Of a stretch of DNA of 44,837 nt, positions 8,587 through 17,967 are shown one piece after another. Position 1 is the first letter of the stretch; each line of letters starts with the position of its first letter. The notes under the pieces are model-generated. The model was not told where the DNA came from. It ran no database searches and was given only the letters and a program-made list of their open reading frames with translations. The DNA is from Rhodococcus jostii NBRC 16295 (GTDB taxonomy: Bacteria > Actinomycetota > Actinomycetes > Mycobacteriales > Mycobacteriaceae): assembly GCF_001894825.1 (NCBI RefSeq), contig NZ_BCWY01000075.1:1-44837 (forward strand), given 5' to 3'. The position numbers and the translations under genes are program-made.

Positions 8587-10938
8587 ATGCCTGAGGAGCT
8601 TCCCGGGTCGATCCTCCCCGTCCCCGATCAGCAGTACCAGGGGCCGATCTACTTCGACGCCAAACACGCCACCGAGAAACTCCCCCCGATCACCGCGAAA
8701 CGTCCCCCGGCCGGTGCCCCGAACGTGCTGCTGGTCCTTCTCGACGACGTCGGCTTCGGTGCCTCGAGCGCTTTCGGCGGTCCCGTGAACACCCCCACCG
8801 CCGAACGACTCGCGGGTGGCGGACTGAAATACACGCGCTTCCACACCACCTCGCTGTGCTCGCCGACCCGGGCTGCGATGCTGACCGGCCGGAACCATCA
8901 CGCGGTCGGGATGGGGCACATCACCGAGACCGCCACGCCGGCACCCGGATACCGGTCGACGCGGCCGAACTCGTGCACACCGCTGGCCGAGATTCTCCGT
9001 CAGAGTGGCTACAACACAGCACAGTTCGGGAAATGCCACGAGGTCCCGGTATGGGAATCGGGGCCGACGGGACCGTTCGACCACTGGCCCGCGTTCAGCG
9101 GCTTCGAGCGTTTCTACGGATTCATCGGCGGGGAGACCAACCAGTGGACGCCCGCACTGGTGGACGGGGTCACCGCCGTCGATCCGCCCGACGACCCCGA
9201 CTACCACCTGATGCCGGACCTCGCCGACAAGGCCATCGACTACGTGCGGCAGCAGAAGGCGCTGACCCCCGACAAGCCGTTCTTCACGTACTTCGCTCCC
9301 GGCGCGACCCACACACCACACCACGTCCCCAAGGACTGGATCGCGAAGTACAAGGGCCGGTTCGACCAGGGCTGGGACGCCGTGCGCGACGAAACGTTCG
9401 CACGGCAGTTGCAACTCGGCGTGATCGGACCCGATTCCGATCTGACCGCGCGCCCCGACGGCATCATGGCGTGGGACGACGTCCCCGAGGAACGCAAACC
9501 GATTCTCCGGCACCAGATGGAGGTCTACGCGGCCTTCCTGGAATACGCGGATTTCCACGTCGGACGCGTCGTCGACGCCATCGAGGAGATCGGCGAACTG
9601 GACAACACGCTGATCCTCTACATCATCGGCGACAACGGCGCCTCCGCCGAGGGTGGCCTCGAGGGCACGTACATGATCACCACCGCTTCCAACGGTGGCG
9701 GCGAATACGAGACCGTCGAGTTCTGGAACGAGAATCTCGACAAGATCGGCGGCCCCGAGGCATACAACCACTATGCCGTCGGCTGGGCGCACGCCATGTG
9801 CACGCCGTATCAGTGGACGAAGCAGGTCGCCTCCCACTACGGCGGCACCCGCAACGGCACGATCATGCACTGGCCCGGCGGAATCGAGGCCAGAGGCGAG
9901 ATCCGGCACCAGTGGCACCACGTCATCGACGTCGCCCCGACCATTCTCGAACTGGCGGGACTGGCGCAGCCGCACACCGTCAACGGTGTCACCCAGGTGC
10001 CGATGCACGGCACGTCGTTCGCCTACACGTTCAACAACGAGAACGCCGACGAGCGGCACCGCACACAGTATTTCGAGCTCATGGGCAATCGCGGTGTCTA
10101 CCACGACGGCTGGACCGCCGTCACCAAACACCGCACGCCCTGGGACGTGGTCGCGCAGGCACCCGACTTCTCACTGGACGTGTGGGAGTTGTACGACACC
10201 ACCAAGGACTGGACGCAGGCACACGACATCGCGGCCGACAATCCGGAGAAGCTAGCGGAGTTGCAGCAGCTCTTCCTGATCGAGGCGGTGCGGCACAACG
10301 TGCTTCCGCTCGACGACCGCGCCGCCGAACGCATGAATCCGGCGATCGCCGGGCGTCCGACTCTCGTTCAGGGCGACAAGCTCCGACTCTTCCCCGGCAT
10401 GACCAGGCTCGGGGAGAATGTCGCCATCAACGTCAAGAATCGCAGCTATGCGGTGACGGCGCAGATCCAGGTCCCGGAGTCGGGGGCCGAGGGTGTGATC
10501 GTCGCCCAGGGAGGTCGCACCGGCGGATGGGCCCTGCTCACCGACGGCGGAAAGCTGGCGTACCACTACAACTACTGCGGCCTCCGACGCACCACCGTCA
10601 CGTCGTCGACCACGCTGTCGCCGGGCGAGCACCAGGTGCGCGTCGAATTCGCCTACGACGGCGGCGGGATCGGCAAGGGCGGCACCGCCACCCTGTACAT
10701 CGACGGCGACGAGGCGGGCAAGGATCACGTCGAACGGACCCACCCGCTGTACTTCTCGTTCGACGAAGGGCTCGACGTCGGAGTCGATACCGGCATGCCG
10801 GTGTTCGAGGGTTACAAGACGGCACGCGGACGGTTCACCGGGACGATCGACTGGGCCGACATCGAACTGGGCGACGACGACCACAACCATCTGATCGACC
10901 CCGAGGACGCCCTCGCCGCGGCGTTGCGCCACCAGTAG
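8587..10938 (+). CDS. Type I arylsulfatase (formylglycine type)
   Basis: Hydrolyses sulfate monoesters to sulfate and an alcohol or phenol. The protein has 783 residues. Metal-binding DD is at 53-54, and the sulfatase signature CSPTRAAMLTGR at 91-102 has Cys91 as the residue converted to formylglycine; CSPTR is also the Pseudomonas AtsA form. A GDNGAS metal-site motif lies further on. A C-terminal extension contains a beta-rich HQVRVEFAYDGGGIGKGGT region, as in the about 780-residue actinobacterial subfamily. No signal peptide is seen, so it is probably cytoplasmic. The ATG at 8587 has AAAGGA upstream; an earlier TTG at 8563 lacks a ribosome site. A paralogue lies at 35838. The formylglycine-generating enzyme is not in this window. 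Confidence 0.95.
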   Translation: MPEELPGSILPVPDQQYQGPIYFDAKHATEKLPPITAKRPPAGAPNVLLVLLDDVGFGASSAFGGPVNTPTAERLAGGGLKYTRFHTTSLCSPTRAAMLTGRNHHAVGMGHITETATPAPGYRSTRPNSCTPLAEILRQSGYNTAQFGKCHEVPVWESGPTGPFDHWPAFSGFERFYGFIGGETNQWTPALVDGVTAVDPPDDPDYHLMPDLADKAIDYVRQQKALTPDKPFFTYFAPGATHTPHHVPKDWIAKYKGRFDQGWDAVRDETFARQLQLGVIGPDSDLTARPDGIMAWDDVPEERKPILRHQMEVYAAFLEYADFHVGRVVDAIEEIGELDNTLILYIIGDNGASAEGGLEGTYMITTASNGGGEYETVEFWNENLDKIGGPEAYNHYAVGWAHAMCTPYQWTKQVASHYGGTRNGTIMHWPGGIEARGEIRHQWHHVIDVAPTILELAGLAQPHTVNGVTQVPMHGTSFAYTFNNENADERHRTQYFELMGNRGVYHDGWTAVTKHRTPWDVVAQAPDFSLDVWELYDTTKDWTQAHDIAADNPEKLAELQQLFLIEAVRHNVLPLDDRAAERMNPAIAGRPTLVQGDKLRLFPGMTRLGENVAINVKNRSYAVTAQIQVPESGAEGVIVAQGGRTGGWALLTDGGKLAYHYNYCGLRRTTVTSSTTLSPGEHQVRVEFAYDGGGIGKGGTATLYIDGDEAGKDHVERTHPLYFSFDEGLDVGVDTGMPVFEGYKTARGRFTGTIDWADIELGDDDHNHLIDPEDALAAALRHQ

Positions 10939-11010
10939 GCGGCTCCGCCGCCCGTGCGTGGTTGACGAGTCTCTGGACTCGTCAACCACTCACGGGCGCG
11001 AAGCGCCTAC
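10939..11010. terminator. Palindromic repeat copy 1, bidirectional terminator candidate
   Basis: Core arms 10951-10970 and 10977-10996 (20 bp, one mismatch, six-base loop CTCTGG) carry the shared sequence GTGGTTGACGAGT, flanked by GC-rich outer arms. It begins directly after the arylsulfatase TAG, and its right arm contains the TGA of the convergent SulP gene (10990-10992). Two more copies lie at 17894-17967 and 35641-35710. Confidence 0.7.
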
Positions 11011-12657
11011 GGCGTCGTCGATGGTGTCGAAGATCTTTCCGCTCGACACGTACTCGCGACCGAGGTCGGTCCGAAGCACCGTTTCCCGGTTGGCGCGGGG
11101 CAGTTCCGCGAAGAACACGGTGACACCGGCGTCCGTGAGTTCGCGGTGAAGGTCCAGGAAGCTGCGCATCACCGTCAGCGTCACCTTCTGCAGTCGCGAG
11201 CAGTCCAGGATCAGCGTGCTCGGCACGGACGTCCGGTCCCCGCCCTCGACGACATCCGCCCGGACCCTGATCGCCGACATGTTGGCCCGCACGTTGGCGG
11301 TGTAGAGACCGGCGTTGAGTCGGAGCACCAACGGGTCGGCGGGGACGGTCGGGGCGTCCTCCTCCCCCGGCCGCCACTGACCGTGCGCGTCCTTCTGCAA
11401 CTGGACGATGTGCGGTCGATTCAGTTCGCGCAGCACCAGATACAGCGTAAACAACACCCCGACGCCGACCGCGGGCAGCAGTCCGGCGACCAGCCCGATG
11501 AGCGCCGTCGCCAGTGCCACCCAGAATTCGGTGCGATCGACCCGCCAGAAGCGCGCGAAGGAACCGAAGTCGAGCAACCCCAGCGTCGCGACCACCACCA
11601 TCGCGCCGAGGGTGGCCTGTGGCAGGTCGCTGAGCACCGGCGCGAGGAACAATGCGACGAGCACGGCGAGAGCGGCGGTGACGAGCCCGGCCAGCTGGGT
11701 CCGCGCGCCCGCCCGCAGCGCTACCGCCGTCTGGGAGAATCCACCCGCCGGCGGCAGGGTGTGGAAGAAGGCACCGGCGACCGACGCGGCCCCGTTGGCG
11801 AGGAGTTCGCGGTCGCTGTCGATCGGGGGTTCGGTTTCCCGGCGCACACCGCGACCGACGGACACCGTCTCCAGGAAGGCCATGATCGCGATCGCCAGTG
11901 CGCCCGGTAGCAGCGCGCCGATGTCCGACAGCGGCGGCAGTCCGGGAATCGGAATGCCGCGCGGCACTTCGGCGATCAGCGCGACCCCACGACTGTCGAT
12001 GTTCGCGAGGACGACGAGAAGAATCCCGGCGACCGCGACGATCAGTGGTCCCGGCACGCGGGGAACGAATTTCGCCATCGCGTACAGCGCCGCGATCGAT
12101 CCCGCCGCCAGCAGCACGGTCGCGGTGTTCGCGTCACCGATCTGCCGGAGCGCCGACCACAGCACCCGGAAGAATCCGGTGGCGTCGGGGTCGGGGGGGA
12201 CCCCGAGCAGCTTCGGCAACTGGCTTGCGGCGACGGTCAGCCCGACCCCTGCCTTGATCCCGGACAGGGTTGCCTCGCTGATGTTCTCGATGATCGCGCC
12301 GAGTTTCAGCAGCCGGGCGAGGAGCAGGATCACACCGACCAGCAGGGTCAGCGTCATCAGGGCCGACTGGGCGTCGTCCGACCCTGCGGCGATTCCGGCG
12401 CCGATCAGGGTCGAGGCGGTGAGCGTCGCGATCGTCGAGGTGGTGGTGACGCTGACCGTGCGGGATCCGCCGAGCATCGCGTACACGACGACGGGAACCA
12501 TGCATGTGTACAGGCCGACCTGCACCGGCATGTCGGCGATGGTGGCGTAGGCCATCGCCTGCGGGATGACGACGGCACCGGCACTGAGACCCGCGACGAC
12601 GTCCGCGCGGAGCCATCTCTTGTCGTAGCCGACGAGGGTCGGGGCGAAGACGGTCAT
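10990..12657 (-). CDS. SulP/SLC26-family anion transporter with STAS domain
   Basis: Membrane anion permease of 555 residues. The SulP signature VVIPQAMAYATIADMPVQVG is near residues 29-48, followed by a hydrophobic core and a C-terminal STAS domain ending in VSSGKIFDTIDDAV. The segment TLILDCSRLQKVT is the STAS strand-helix core. ATG 12657 is chosen; a GTG sits one codon earlier. It starts 10 bp after the upstream SulP stop codon, so the two are co-transcribed and may be translationally coupled. They could be a hetero-oligomer or have different anion preference. Its stop codon lies within the palindrome shared with the convergent arylsulfatase. No carbonic anhydrase lies beside it, which weakens but does not exclude a bicarbonate role. 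Confidence 0.9.
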   Translation of the reverse strand: MTVFAPTLVGYDKRWLRADVVAGLSAGAVVIPQAMAYATIADMPVQVGLYTCMVPVVVYAMLGGSRTVSVTTTSTIATLTASTLIGAGIAAGSDDAQSALMTLTLLVGVILLLARLLKLGAIIENISEATLSGIKAGVGLTVAASQLPKLLGVPPDPDATGFFRVLWSALRQIGDANTATVLLAAGSIAALYAMAKFVPRVPGPLIVAVAGILLVVLANIDSRGVALIAEVPRGIPIPGLPPLSDIGALLPGALAIAIMAFLETVSVGRGVRRETEPPIDSDRELLANGAASVAGAFFHTLPPAGGFSQTAVALRAGARTQLAGLVTAALAVLVALFLAPVLSDLPQATLGAMVVVATLGLLDFGSFARFWRVDRTEFWVALATALIGLVAGLLPAVGVGVLFTLYLVLRELNRPHIVQLQKDAHGQWRPGEEDAPTVPADPLVLRLNAGLYTANVRANMSAIRVRADVVEGGDRTSVPSTLILDCSRLQKVTLTVMRSFLDLHRELTDAGVTVFFAELPRANRETVLRTDLGREYVSSGKIFDTIDDAVGASRP

Positions 12658-12667
12658 CACGTCTGCT

Positions 12668-14374
12668 TCACGACCCGTCGCCGGGGCGTTTCGGTTCCGC
12701 GAGTGCCTCGCGCACGGTGGAGTACAGGCCGACGGGTGTGGCGTCGGTGCCGGAGCGGCGGAGCGTGTCCCGGAACTGTCCGATGTCTCGCGCGACCCGC
12801 AGTTCGATACCCCTCCGCGCGAGCAGGTCCCGCAGCTGCAGCAGCATCTGCGCGGCACTGACGTCGACGAACGGTGACGTCTCGGCGTCGAGCACCACCA
12901 CTCTCGTGTCGTCGGTGCACAGTTCTTCGATGCGGTCCTTGACGTGGTCGGCGTTGGCGAAGAACAGCCCCGACTCGACCCGGACGACGAGCACGTGCGG
13001 GGTGGTCGGCAGGTCGGGGTGGCGTTCGGCATCCACCCACAGCGTTCCTTCCCTGGCGAGGGTCGCGACGTGAGGGCGCGACGCCCGGTACAGCAGCAGC
13101 AGCATGGAGACGCCGATGCCGATGACCAGTCCGGGCAGGGTGTCGAAGAGCAGGACGCCCGCCATGGCGGCGAGCGCGGCGGCAAAATCGGCGCGGGCGG
13201 CGTGGCCGTAGATGCTCCCCAGCCGTTCGGTCCACACGCCGTACAGCCGGCGCAGCGCGGAGATGTCGACGAGTTCGATGACGGCCGCGATCACCACCGC
13301 CGCCAGGGTCGCTTCCGGCAGTTTCTCGAAGAGACCGGTGAGAAAGAGCAGCGTGACGACGGTCAACACGGCCACGACGAGTCCACTGACCTGCGATTTC
13401 GCGCCCGCGCCGCCGTTCACCGCCGTCTTGGAGAGGCTGCCGTTGACCACCATTCCCGAGCACAGCCCGGAGCCCAGATTCGCGGCGCCGAGGCCGAACA
13501 ACTCGCGGTTCGCGTCGACCTCGTAGCCCTCCTTTGCCGCGTACGTCTTCGCGGCTCCGAGCCCCTCCGCGAACCCGATCAGCAGGACCCCCACGGCCGG
13601 GCCCATCAGATCGACGAAGTCGTCGAATCCGACGCCACCGGGCAACCCGAGCGACGGCAGCCCGGAATCGATGTGCCCGACGATGTCGACACCCTTGCCG
13701 TCGAGACCGAACAGCGAGACCGCGGCGATTCCGAGGAGAACGGCGAGCAGCGATCCGGGGACGAGCGGCAACCAGCGTTTGAGACCCAGTACCACCGCGA
13801 GACTCAGGCCGCCGACGACGAGCGTGCCCCAGTCGGTGTCGCCGAGGTGCGTGATCACCCCCCACGCCTGCTCGAAGAAGTTGCCCTTCGCCTTCTCGAC
13901 CCCGAAGATCGCCGGCACCTGCCCGATGATGATGGTGAGGGCGAGTCCGACGATGAACCCCTTGAGCACGGGCTCGGAGATGAACGACGCGATGAAGCCG
14001 AGGCGGAGCAGACCGGCGAGCAGGCCCACGATCCCCGTCGCGATCGCCAGGACGGCCGACAGCGCCGCGTACTTGCCGCCGTCGGCGCCGGCGAGGGGTG
14101 CGACGATGGCCGCCGACAGCGCTGCCGTGGCGGACATCGGTCCCACTACGAGATGCCGTGAACTACCGGCCGCCGCATAGAGAATCAGCGCGGGTACCGC
14201 CGCATACAGACCGACGACGGGCGGTACCCCCGCGATCGTCGCGTACGCCAGGGCCTCCGGGACCAGAACAGCCCACACGGTCAGGCCCGCGATCACGTCG
14301 GGCCTGACCCACCCACGCCGGTAATTCTGCAGCGAGCCGAAGACCGGCCACGTGCCGGCTGCGGACCTCACCAC
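12668..14374 (-). CDS. SulP/SLC26-family anion transporter with STAS domain
   Basis: Membrane anion permease of 568 residues. The signature VLVPEALAYATIAGVPPVVG is near residues 36-55. A multi-helix core follows, then a STAS domain of standard type (VVVLDAETSPFVDVSAAQML). GTG 14374 is chosen because it keeps the short N-terminal region seen in relatives; the ribosome site is unclear. It lies 12 bp after the stop of the small membrane protein gene and 10 bp before the next SulP start, forming a three-gene minus-strand operon. The operon diverges from the AI-2E/alkylsulfatase operon, so sulfate handling is the favoured role. This is inference from context. Confidence 0.9.
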   Translation of the reverse strand: MVRSAAGTWPVFGSLQNYRRGWVRPDVIAGLTVWAVLVPEALAYATIAGVPPVVGLYAAVPALILYAAAGSSRHLVVGPMSATAALSAAIVAPLAGADGGKYAALSAVLAIATGIVGLLAGLLRLGFIASFISEPVLKGFIVGLALTIIIGQVPAIFGVEKAKGNFFEQAWGVITHLGDTDWGTLVVGGLSLAVVLGLKRWLPLVPGSLLAVLLGIAAVSLFGLDGKGVDIVGHIDSGLPSLGLPGGVGFDDFVDLMGPAVGVLLIGFAEGLGAAKTYAAKEGYEVDANRELFGLGAANLGSGLCSGMVVNGSLSKTAVNGGAGAKSQVSGLVVAVLTVVTLLFLTGLFEKLPEATLAAVVIAAVIELVDISALRRLYGVWTERLGSIYGHAARADFAAALAAMAGVLLFDTLPGLVIGIGVSMLLLLYRASRPHVATLAREGTLWVDAERHPDLPTTPHVLVVRVESGLFFANADHVKDRIEELCTDDTRVVVLDAETSPFVDVSAAQMLLQLRDLLARRGIELRVARDIGQFRDTLRRSGTDATPVGLYSTVREALAEPKRPGDGS

Positions 14375-14386
14375 GTCGTCATCGAC

Positions 14387-14800
14387 CTACTTGCCGGTGT
14401 CCCACGTGGTGACCGCCCAGATGACCACCACGTCGAGGGCGATGATCAGGATCGACCACAGCGGGTAGTACGGCAGCCACAGGAAGTTCGCGAGAATGGA
14501 CAGCGCTGCAATGCAGACGGCCACGACGCGGGCCCACGTGGCACCCGTCATGAGGCCGATCGCGCTGATCACGAGGATGACGCCGAGAACGATGTGGATC
14601 CAGCCCCAGGCGGTGGTGTCGAACTGGTAGGTGTACTGGACGCCGATGACCAGAAGGTCATCGGACGCAACTGCGGCGATGCCCTGGAAGAAGGAGATCA
14701 CACCGACGGTCAGCAGCAATATCGCCGCTGCCAGGGAAGTTCCTGCTGCAAAACCCTGCTTCACAGGGCTGTCCGTCCTGGACTCGGGAGTTGTCGTCAT
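14387..14800 (-). CDS. DUF7144-like four-helix membrane protein
   Basis: Small integral membrane protein of 137 residues with four hydrophobic segments. Near the C-terminus is the recognisable WLPYYPLWSILIIALDVVVIW. This type of four-helix protein is common in actinobacteria and its function is unknown. The second of two nearby ATG codons (14800) is chosen because AAGGG lies seven bases before it, while it would almost touch the first ATG at 14806. It is the first gene of an operon with two SulP transporters, so it may be an accessory subunit, but nothing in the sequence proves this. Confidence 0.75.
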   Translation of the reverse strand: MTTTPESRTDSPVKQGFAAGTSLAAAILLLTVGVISFFQGIAAVASDDLLVIGVQYTYQFDTTAWGWIHIVLGVILVISAIGLMTGATWARVVAVCIAALSILANFLWLPYYPLWSILIIALDVVVIWAVTTWDTGK

Positions 14801-14863
14801 GTCCATGCCCTTCTCGAAAGTGTGTGTGCGAACAGTTGAATAGTCGGGCCTCGCCGGGTCGGG

Positions 14864-14906
14864 GGCATCATCCGCGCCGGGTGATCCTCATTCGCAACGG
14901 ATGATG
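14864..14906. promoter_or_regulatory. Candidate operator between SulP and alkylsulfatase operons
   Basis: Three half-sites lie in the 164-bp divergent gap. GGCATCATCC (14864-14873) and GGGTGATCC (14879-14887) form an inverted repeat with a five-base spacer. CGGATGATG (14898-14906) forms a perfect 9-bp inverted repeat with CATCATCCG (14866-14874). The half-site matches the perfect repeat upstream of the second arylsulfatase. Confidence 0.5.
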
Positions 14907-14964
14907 TGCGGCCGCGCGCCGAATGCGAGAGTCGACTCGGCCGACCTTTGCGAAGGGACACGCG

Positions 14965-16089
14965 ATGACGGAACCTCAGGACCGGTCCGGCGAGCCGTCG
15001 GACTCTCGGTGGTCCATGCCGCGGGGACTGATCGTGATTCTCGGACTGGCCGCGCTCGTCGTCACCGTGGCGGGAATCCAGGTGGCCGCGTCGATCGTCG
15101 GCCCGATCTTCCTCGCTCTGATGCTGACCGTCGCGGTTCACCCGCTACCCGAATGGCTTCACCGCAAGGGCGTTCCGGGATGGCTCGCGACGATCGCGGC
15201 GATCATCGTCGTCAACGGCATCATTCTCGTCCTCGTGTTGTCGCTGGCACTGTCCGTCGCTCAGCTCGCGACACTGCTGCCGCAGTATGCCGACGATTTC
15301 ACGAACCTCATCGATGACGCCCAGAGTTTCCTGACCAGCAACGGCGTGAACTCGACCGACGCCCAGACCCTGCTCTCCCAGGTGGACTACAGCAAGGTGT
15401 TCGGACTCGTGGAGGGAATTCTCCAGGCAATGCTGGGCGTCTTCTCGAATCTGCTGTTCGTCCTCGCCCTTCTGCTGTTCATGGCCGTCGACGGAAGCTC
15501 CTACGGTTCGCGGATGCCCATCGTCACGCGGATGCGTCCCGACATCGCCACCGCCCTCACCGCCTTCTCGGTCGGCACCCGCAAGTACCTGATCGTGTCC
15601 ACGGTCTTCGGATTGATCGTCGCGGTCATCGACACCGGGGCGCTGTGGGCGTTGGGGATTCCGCTGCCGATCCTGTGGGGACTGCTGTCGTTCATCACCA
15701 ACTACATCCCCAACGTCGGCTTCGTCCTCGGGCTCGTTCCACCGGCTCTGCTCGCACTGCTCGAAGGTGGTCCGGGACTGATGCTGACGGTCATCGTCGT
15801 GTACAGCGTCATCAACGTCATCATCCAGTCCATCATCCAACCGAAGTTCGTGGGCGACGCGGTGGGACTGTCCGTGACGTTCACCTTCCTGTCGCTGGTC
15901 TTCTGGACGTGGATCCTCGGCCCCCTCGGCGCGATCCTGGCGATCCCGCTGACACTGATGGCGAAGGCGCTGCTGATCGATATCGACCCGTCCACGCGGT
16001 GGGTGAACACGATTCTCAGTAGCGCTCCTCCTCCCCCCACACCGGTCGCCGCCCCCACCCCACCGCGCCACGAGAAGGGACAGCCATGA
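14965..16089 (+). CDS. AI-2E-family (UPF0118) membrane transporter
   Basis: Polytopic membrane protein of 374 residues with the family layout: N-terminal helices, a soluble loop (about 90-145) and a cluster of C-terminal helices containing FITNYIPNVGFVLGLVPPAL. Members are mostly exporters of small molecules or Na+/H+ antiporters; the family name does not show that autoinducer-2 is carried. ATG 14965 is preceded by AAGGGAC. An earlier in-frame ATG at 14923 lacks a ribosome site. The stop overlaps the alkylsulfatase start by ATGA, so translation is coupled. That suggests a membrane step for the sulfatase substrate or product, which is inference. Confidence 0.88.
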   Translation: MTEPQDRSGEPSDSRWSMPRGLIVILGLAALVVTVAGIQVAASIVGPIFLALMLTVAVHPLPEWLHRKGVPGWLATIAAIIVVNGIILVLVLSLALSVAQLATLLPQYADDFTNLIDDAQSFLTSNGVNSTDAQTLLSQVDYSKVFGLVEGILQAMLGVFSNLLFVLALLLFMAVDGSSYGSRMPIVTRMRPDIATALTAFSVGTRKYLIVSTVFGLIVAVIDTGALWALGIPLPILWGLLSFITNYIPNVGFVLGLVPPALLALLEGGPGLMLTVIVVYSVINVIIQSIIQPKFVGDAVGLSVTFTFLSLVFWTWILGPLGAILAIPLTLMAKALLIDIDPSTRWVNTILSSAPPPPTPVAAPTPPRHEKGQP

Positions 16090-17894
16090 CACCCGACTTC
16101 GCCGACACCTCCGACTTCGAGGATGCGGACAGGGGGTTCGTCGACAAACTCGATCCGTGCACCGTCACCGCAGAAGACGGTCACACGGCGTGGGACATGG
16201 AGGAACACGCCTTCCTCGACGCCGACTGCCCCGACACCGCCGATCCGAGCCTGTGGCGGCAGTCGCAACTGTGTGCGAAGAACGGCCTCTACGAGGTGAC
16301 CGAGGGGATCTACCAGGTGCGCGGCCTCGACCTGTCCAACATGACGATCGTCGAAGGCGACACGGGTGTCGTGGTGATCGACCCGCTGATCTCCAAGGAG
16401 ACCGCGGCGGCCGGACTTGCACTGTATCGGCGCAACCGGGGTGATCGACCCGTCACGGGGGTGATCTACACCCACTCCCACATCGACCATTTCGGCGGCG
16501 TCACCGGAGTGCTGCCGGACGGCCGCGGCGACGTACCGATCCTCGCACCCGAGGGTTTCCTCGAACATGCCGTCGCCGAAAACGTCTACGCCGGAAACGC
16601 GATGGGACGCCGCGCCACCTACATGTACGGGGCCCTCCTCCCGAAGGGGCCGCGCGGGCATGTCGGCGCCGGCCTCGGCACCGTCCCGTCGTCGGGTGTG
16701 CCCGGACTGATTCCGCCGAGTGTGGACATCACCCACACCGGGCAGGAGGAGACGATCGACGGCGTGCGGATCGTCTTCCAGGTGACGCCGGGCACCGAGG
16801 CGCCCGCCGAGATGAACTTCCTGTTCCCCGACCATCGCGCGCTGTGCATGGCGGAGAACGCCACTCACAACCTGCACAATCTCCTCACGCTGCGCGGCGC
16901 CCTGGTCCGCGACCCACGCGCCTGGGCGCGGTACCTCGACCAGGCCATCGAGATGTTCGACGGCGGGTACGACGTCGCGTTCGCCTCCCACCACTGGCCG
17001 ACGTGGGGCCACGATCGCGTCGTCACCTTCCTGTCGCAGCAACGCGACCTGTACCAGTACCTCCACGATCAGACGTTGCGGATGCTCAACTCCGGGATGA
17101 CGGGCATCGAGATCGCCGAGGACTTCCCGCTGCCACCCGCACTCGAATCGGCCTGGCACGCACGCGGTTACTACGGTTCGGTGAGCCACAACGTCAAGGC
17201 CGTCTACCAGCGGTACATGGGCTGGTTCGACGGCAACCCGACATCGCTGTGGCAGCACACGCCGGAGAACGTCGCGACGCGGTACGTCGAGTGCATGGGC
17301 GGTCAGGACGAGGTCCGGGCGAAGGCCCGGCGGTACTTCGACGACGGCGACCTCCGGTTCGCAGCGGAACTCCTCAAACACGCCGTGTTCGCCGACCCGT
17401 CGGACGGCGAGGCGAAGGAACTGCTCGCCCGCACCTACGAACAGCTCGGGTTCGGCGCGGAGAACGCGACGTGGCGCAACTTCTACCTCACCGGCGCCCT
17501 CGAACTGCGCGGCGGCATCCTGCCTCCGCCGATCGCCGAGCTGGGCGCCGACATGCTGAGCGCCCTCACCATCGAGCAGGTCTTCGACTCGGTGGCCCTG
17601 CGCATCAACGGCCCCCGGGCGTGGGACACGTCGCTCGTGGTCGACTGGCGATTCACCGATCCCGAAGTGCACTACCGGACGACGCTGTCGAACGGGGCCC
17701 TGATCCAGACCGTCTCCCCGCGGACATCGGTGCAGGCGGACGTCACCGTGACCCTGACGAAGGCGCAACTGCTCGGGCTCTTCGCCGGGCAGGGCCTGGA
17801 AGACATCCAGTTCGACGGTGACGCGTCCAAGCTACTCGCCCTCACCGCACTGATCGACGCGCCCGATCCCGCGTTCCCGATCGTCACCCCATAG
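16086..17894 (+). CDS. Metallo-beta-lactamase-fold alkylsulfatase (SdsA1-like)
   Basis: Predicted type III sulfatase that cleaves alkyl sulfates such as dodecyl sulfate to alcohol and sulfate using two zinc ions. The protein has 602 residues. The zinc motif THSHIDH is at 129-135, further ligand region AENATHN at 256-262, and SHHWPTWG at 301-308. An alkylsulfatase dimerisation domain follows (about 375-455) and then a C-terminal SCP2-like domain (about 485-600). The Pseudomonas enzyme SdsA1 is secreted, but no signal peptide is visible here, so a cytoplasmic place is likely. It overlaps the AI-2E-family gene by four bases. Its TAG is the first base pairs of a palindromic repeat. Confidence 0.93.
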   Translation: MTPDFADTSDFEDADRGFVDKLDPCTVTAEDGHTAWDMEEHAFLDADCPDTADPSLWRQSQLCAKNGLYEVTEGIYQVRGLDLSNMTIVEGDTGVVVIDPLISKETAAAGLALYRRNRGDRPVTGVIYTHSHIDHFGGVTGVLPDGRGDVPILAPEGFLEHAVAENVYAGNAMGRRATYMYGALLPKGPRGHVGAGLGTVPSSGVPGLIPPSVDITHTGQEETIDGVRIVFQVTPGTEAPAEMNFLFPDHRALCMAENATHNLHNLLTLRGALVRDPRAWARYLDQAIEMFDGGYDVAFASHHWPTWGHDRVVTFLSQQRDLYQYLHDQTLRMLNSGMTGIEIAEDFPLPPALESAWHARGYYGSVSHNVKAVYQRYMGWFDGNPTSLWQHTPENVATRYVECMGGQDEVRAKARRYFDDGDLRFAAELLKHAVFADPSDGEAKELLARTYEQLGFGAENATWRNFYLTGALELRGGILPPPIAELGADMLSALTIEQVFDSVALRINGPRAWDTSLVVDWRFTDPEVHYRTTLSNGALIQTVSPRTSVQADVTVTLTKAQLLGLFAGQGLEDIQFDGDASKLLALTALIDAPDPAFPIVTP

Positions 17895-17967
17895 GGCGCT
17901 CCGCGCCCCGTGAGTGGTTGACGAGTCTCTGCACTCGTCAACCACGCACGGGCGGCGGAGCGCCCTA
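17894..17967. terminator. Palindromic repeat copy 2, bidirectional terminator candidate
   Basis: Core arms 17907-17926 and 17933-17952 pair with one mismatch around a six-base loop (CTCTGC). Outer arms GGGCGCTCCGC and GCGGAGCGCCC extend the stem. The TAG codons of the two convergent genes sit symmetrically at its two ends. The core is the same GTGGTTGACGAGT as in copies 1 and 3. Confidence 0.75.

Noticed and set aside
8445..8588. N-terminal extension of the DUF1254 protein
   Set aside because: It would overlap the divergent arylsulfatase start and adds no family similarity; GTG 8444 has AGGAGAG.
8856..11123. 755-residue plus-strand frame and a 529-residue minus-strand frame over the first arylsulfatase
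   Set aside because: Arg-rich shadow frames; the sulfatase frame carries all family motifs and a ribosome site.
10990..14374. Bicarbonate uptake system
   Set aside because: No carbonic anhydrase is fused or adjacent and the neighbours are sulfatases, though the substrate remains unproven.
14965..16089. Quorum-sensing function from the AI-2E family name
   Set aside because: Most family members do not carry autoinducer-2, and no lux or lsr gene is present.
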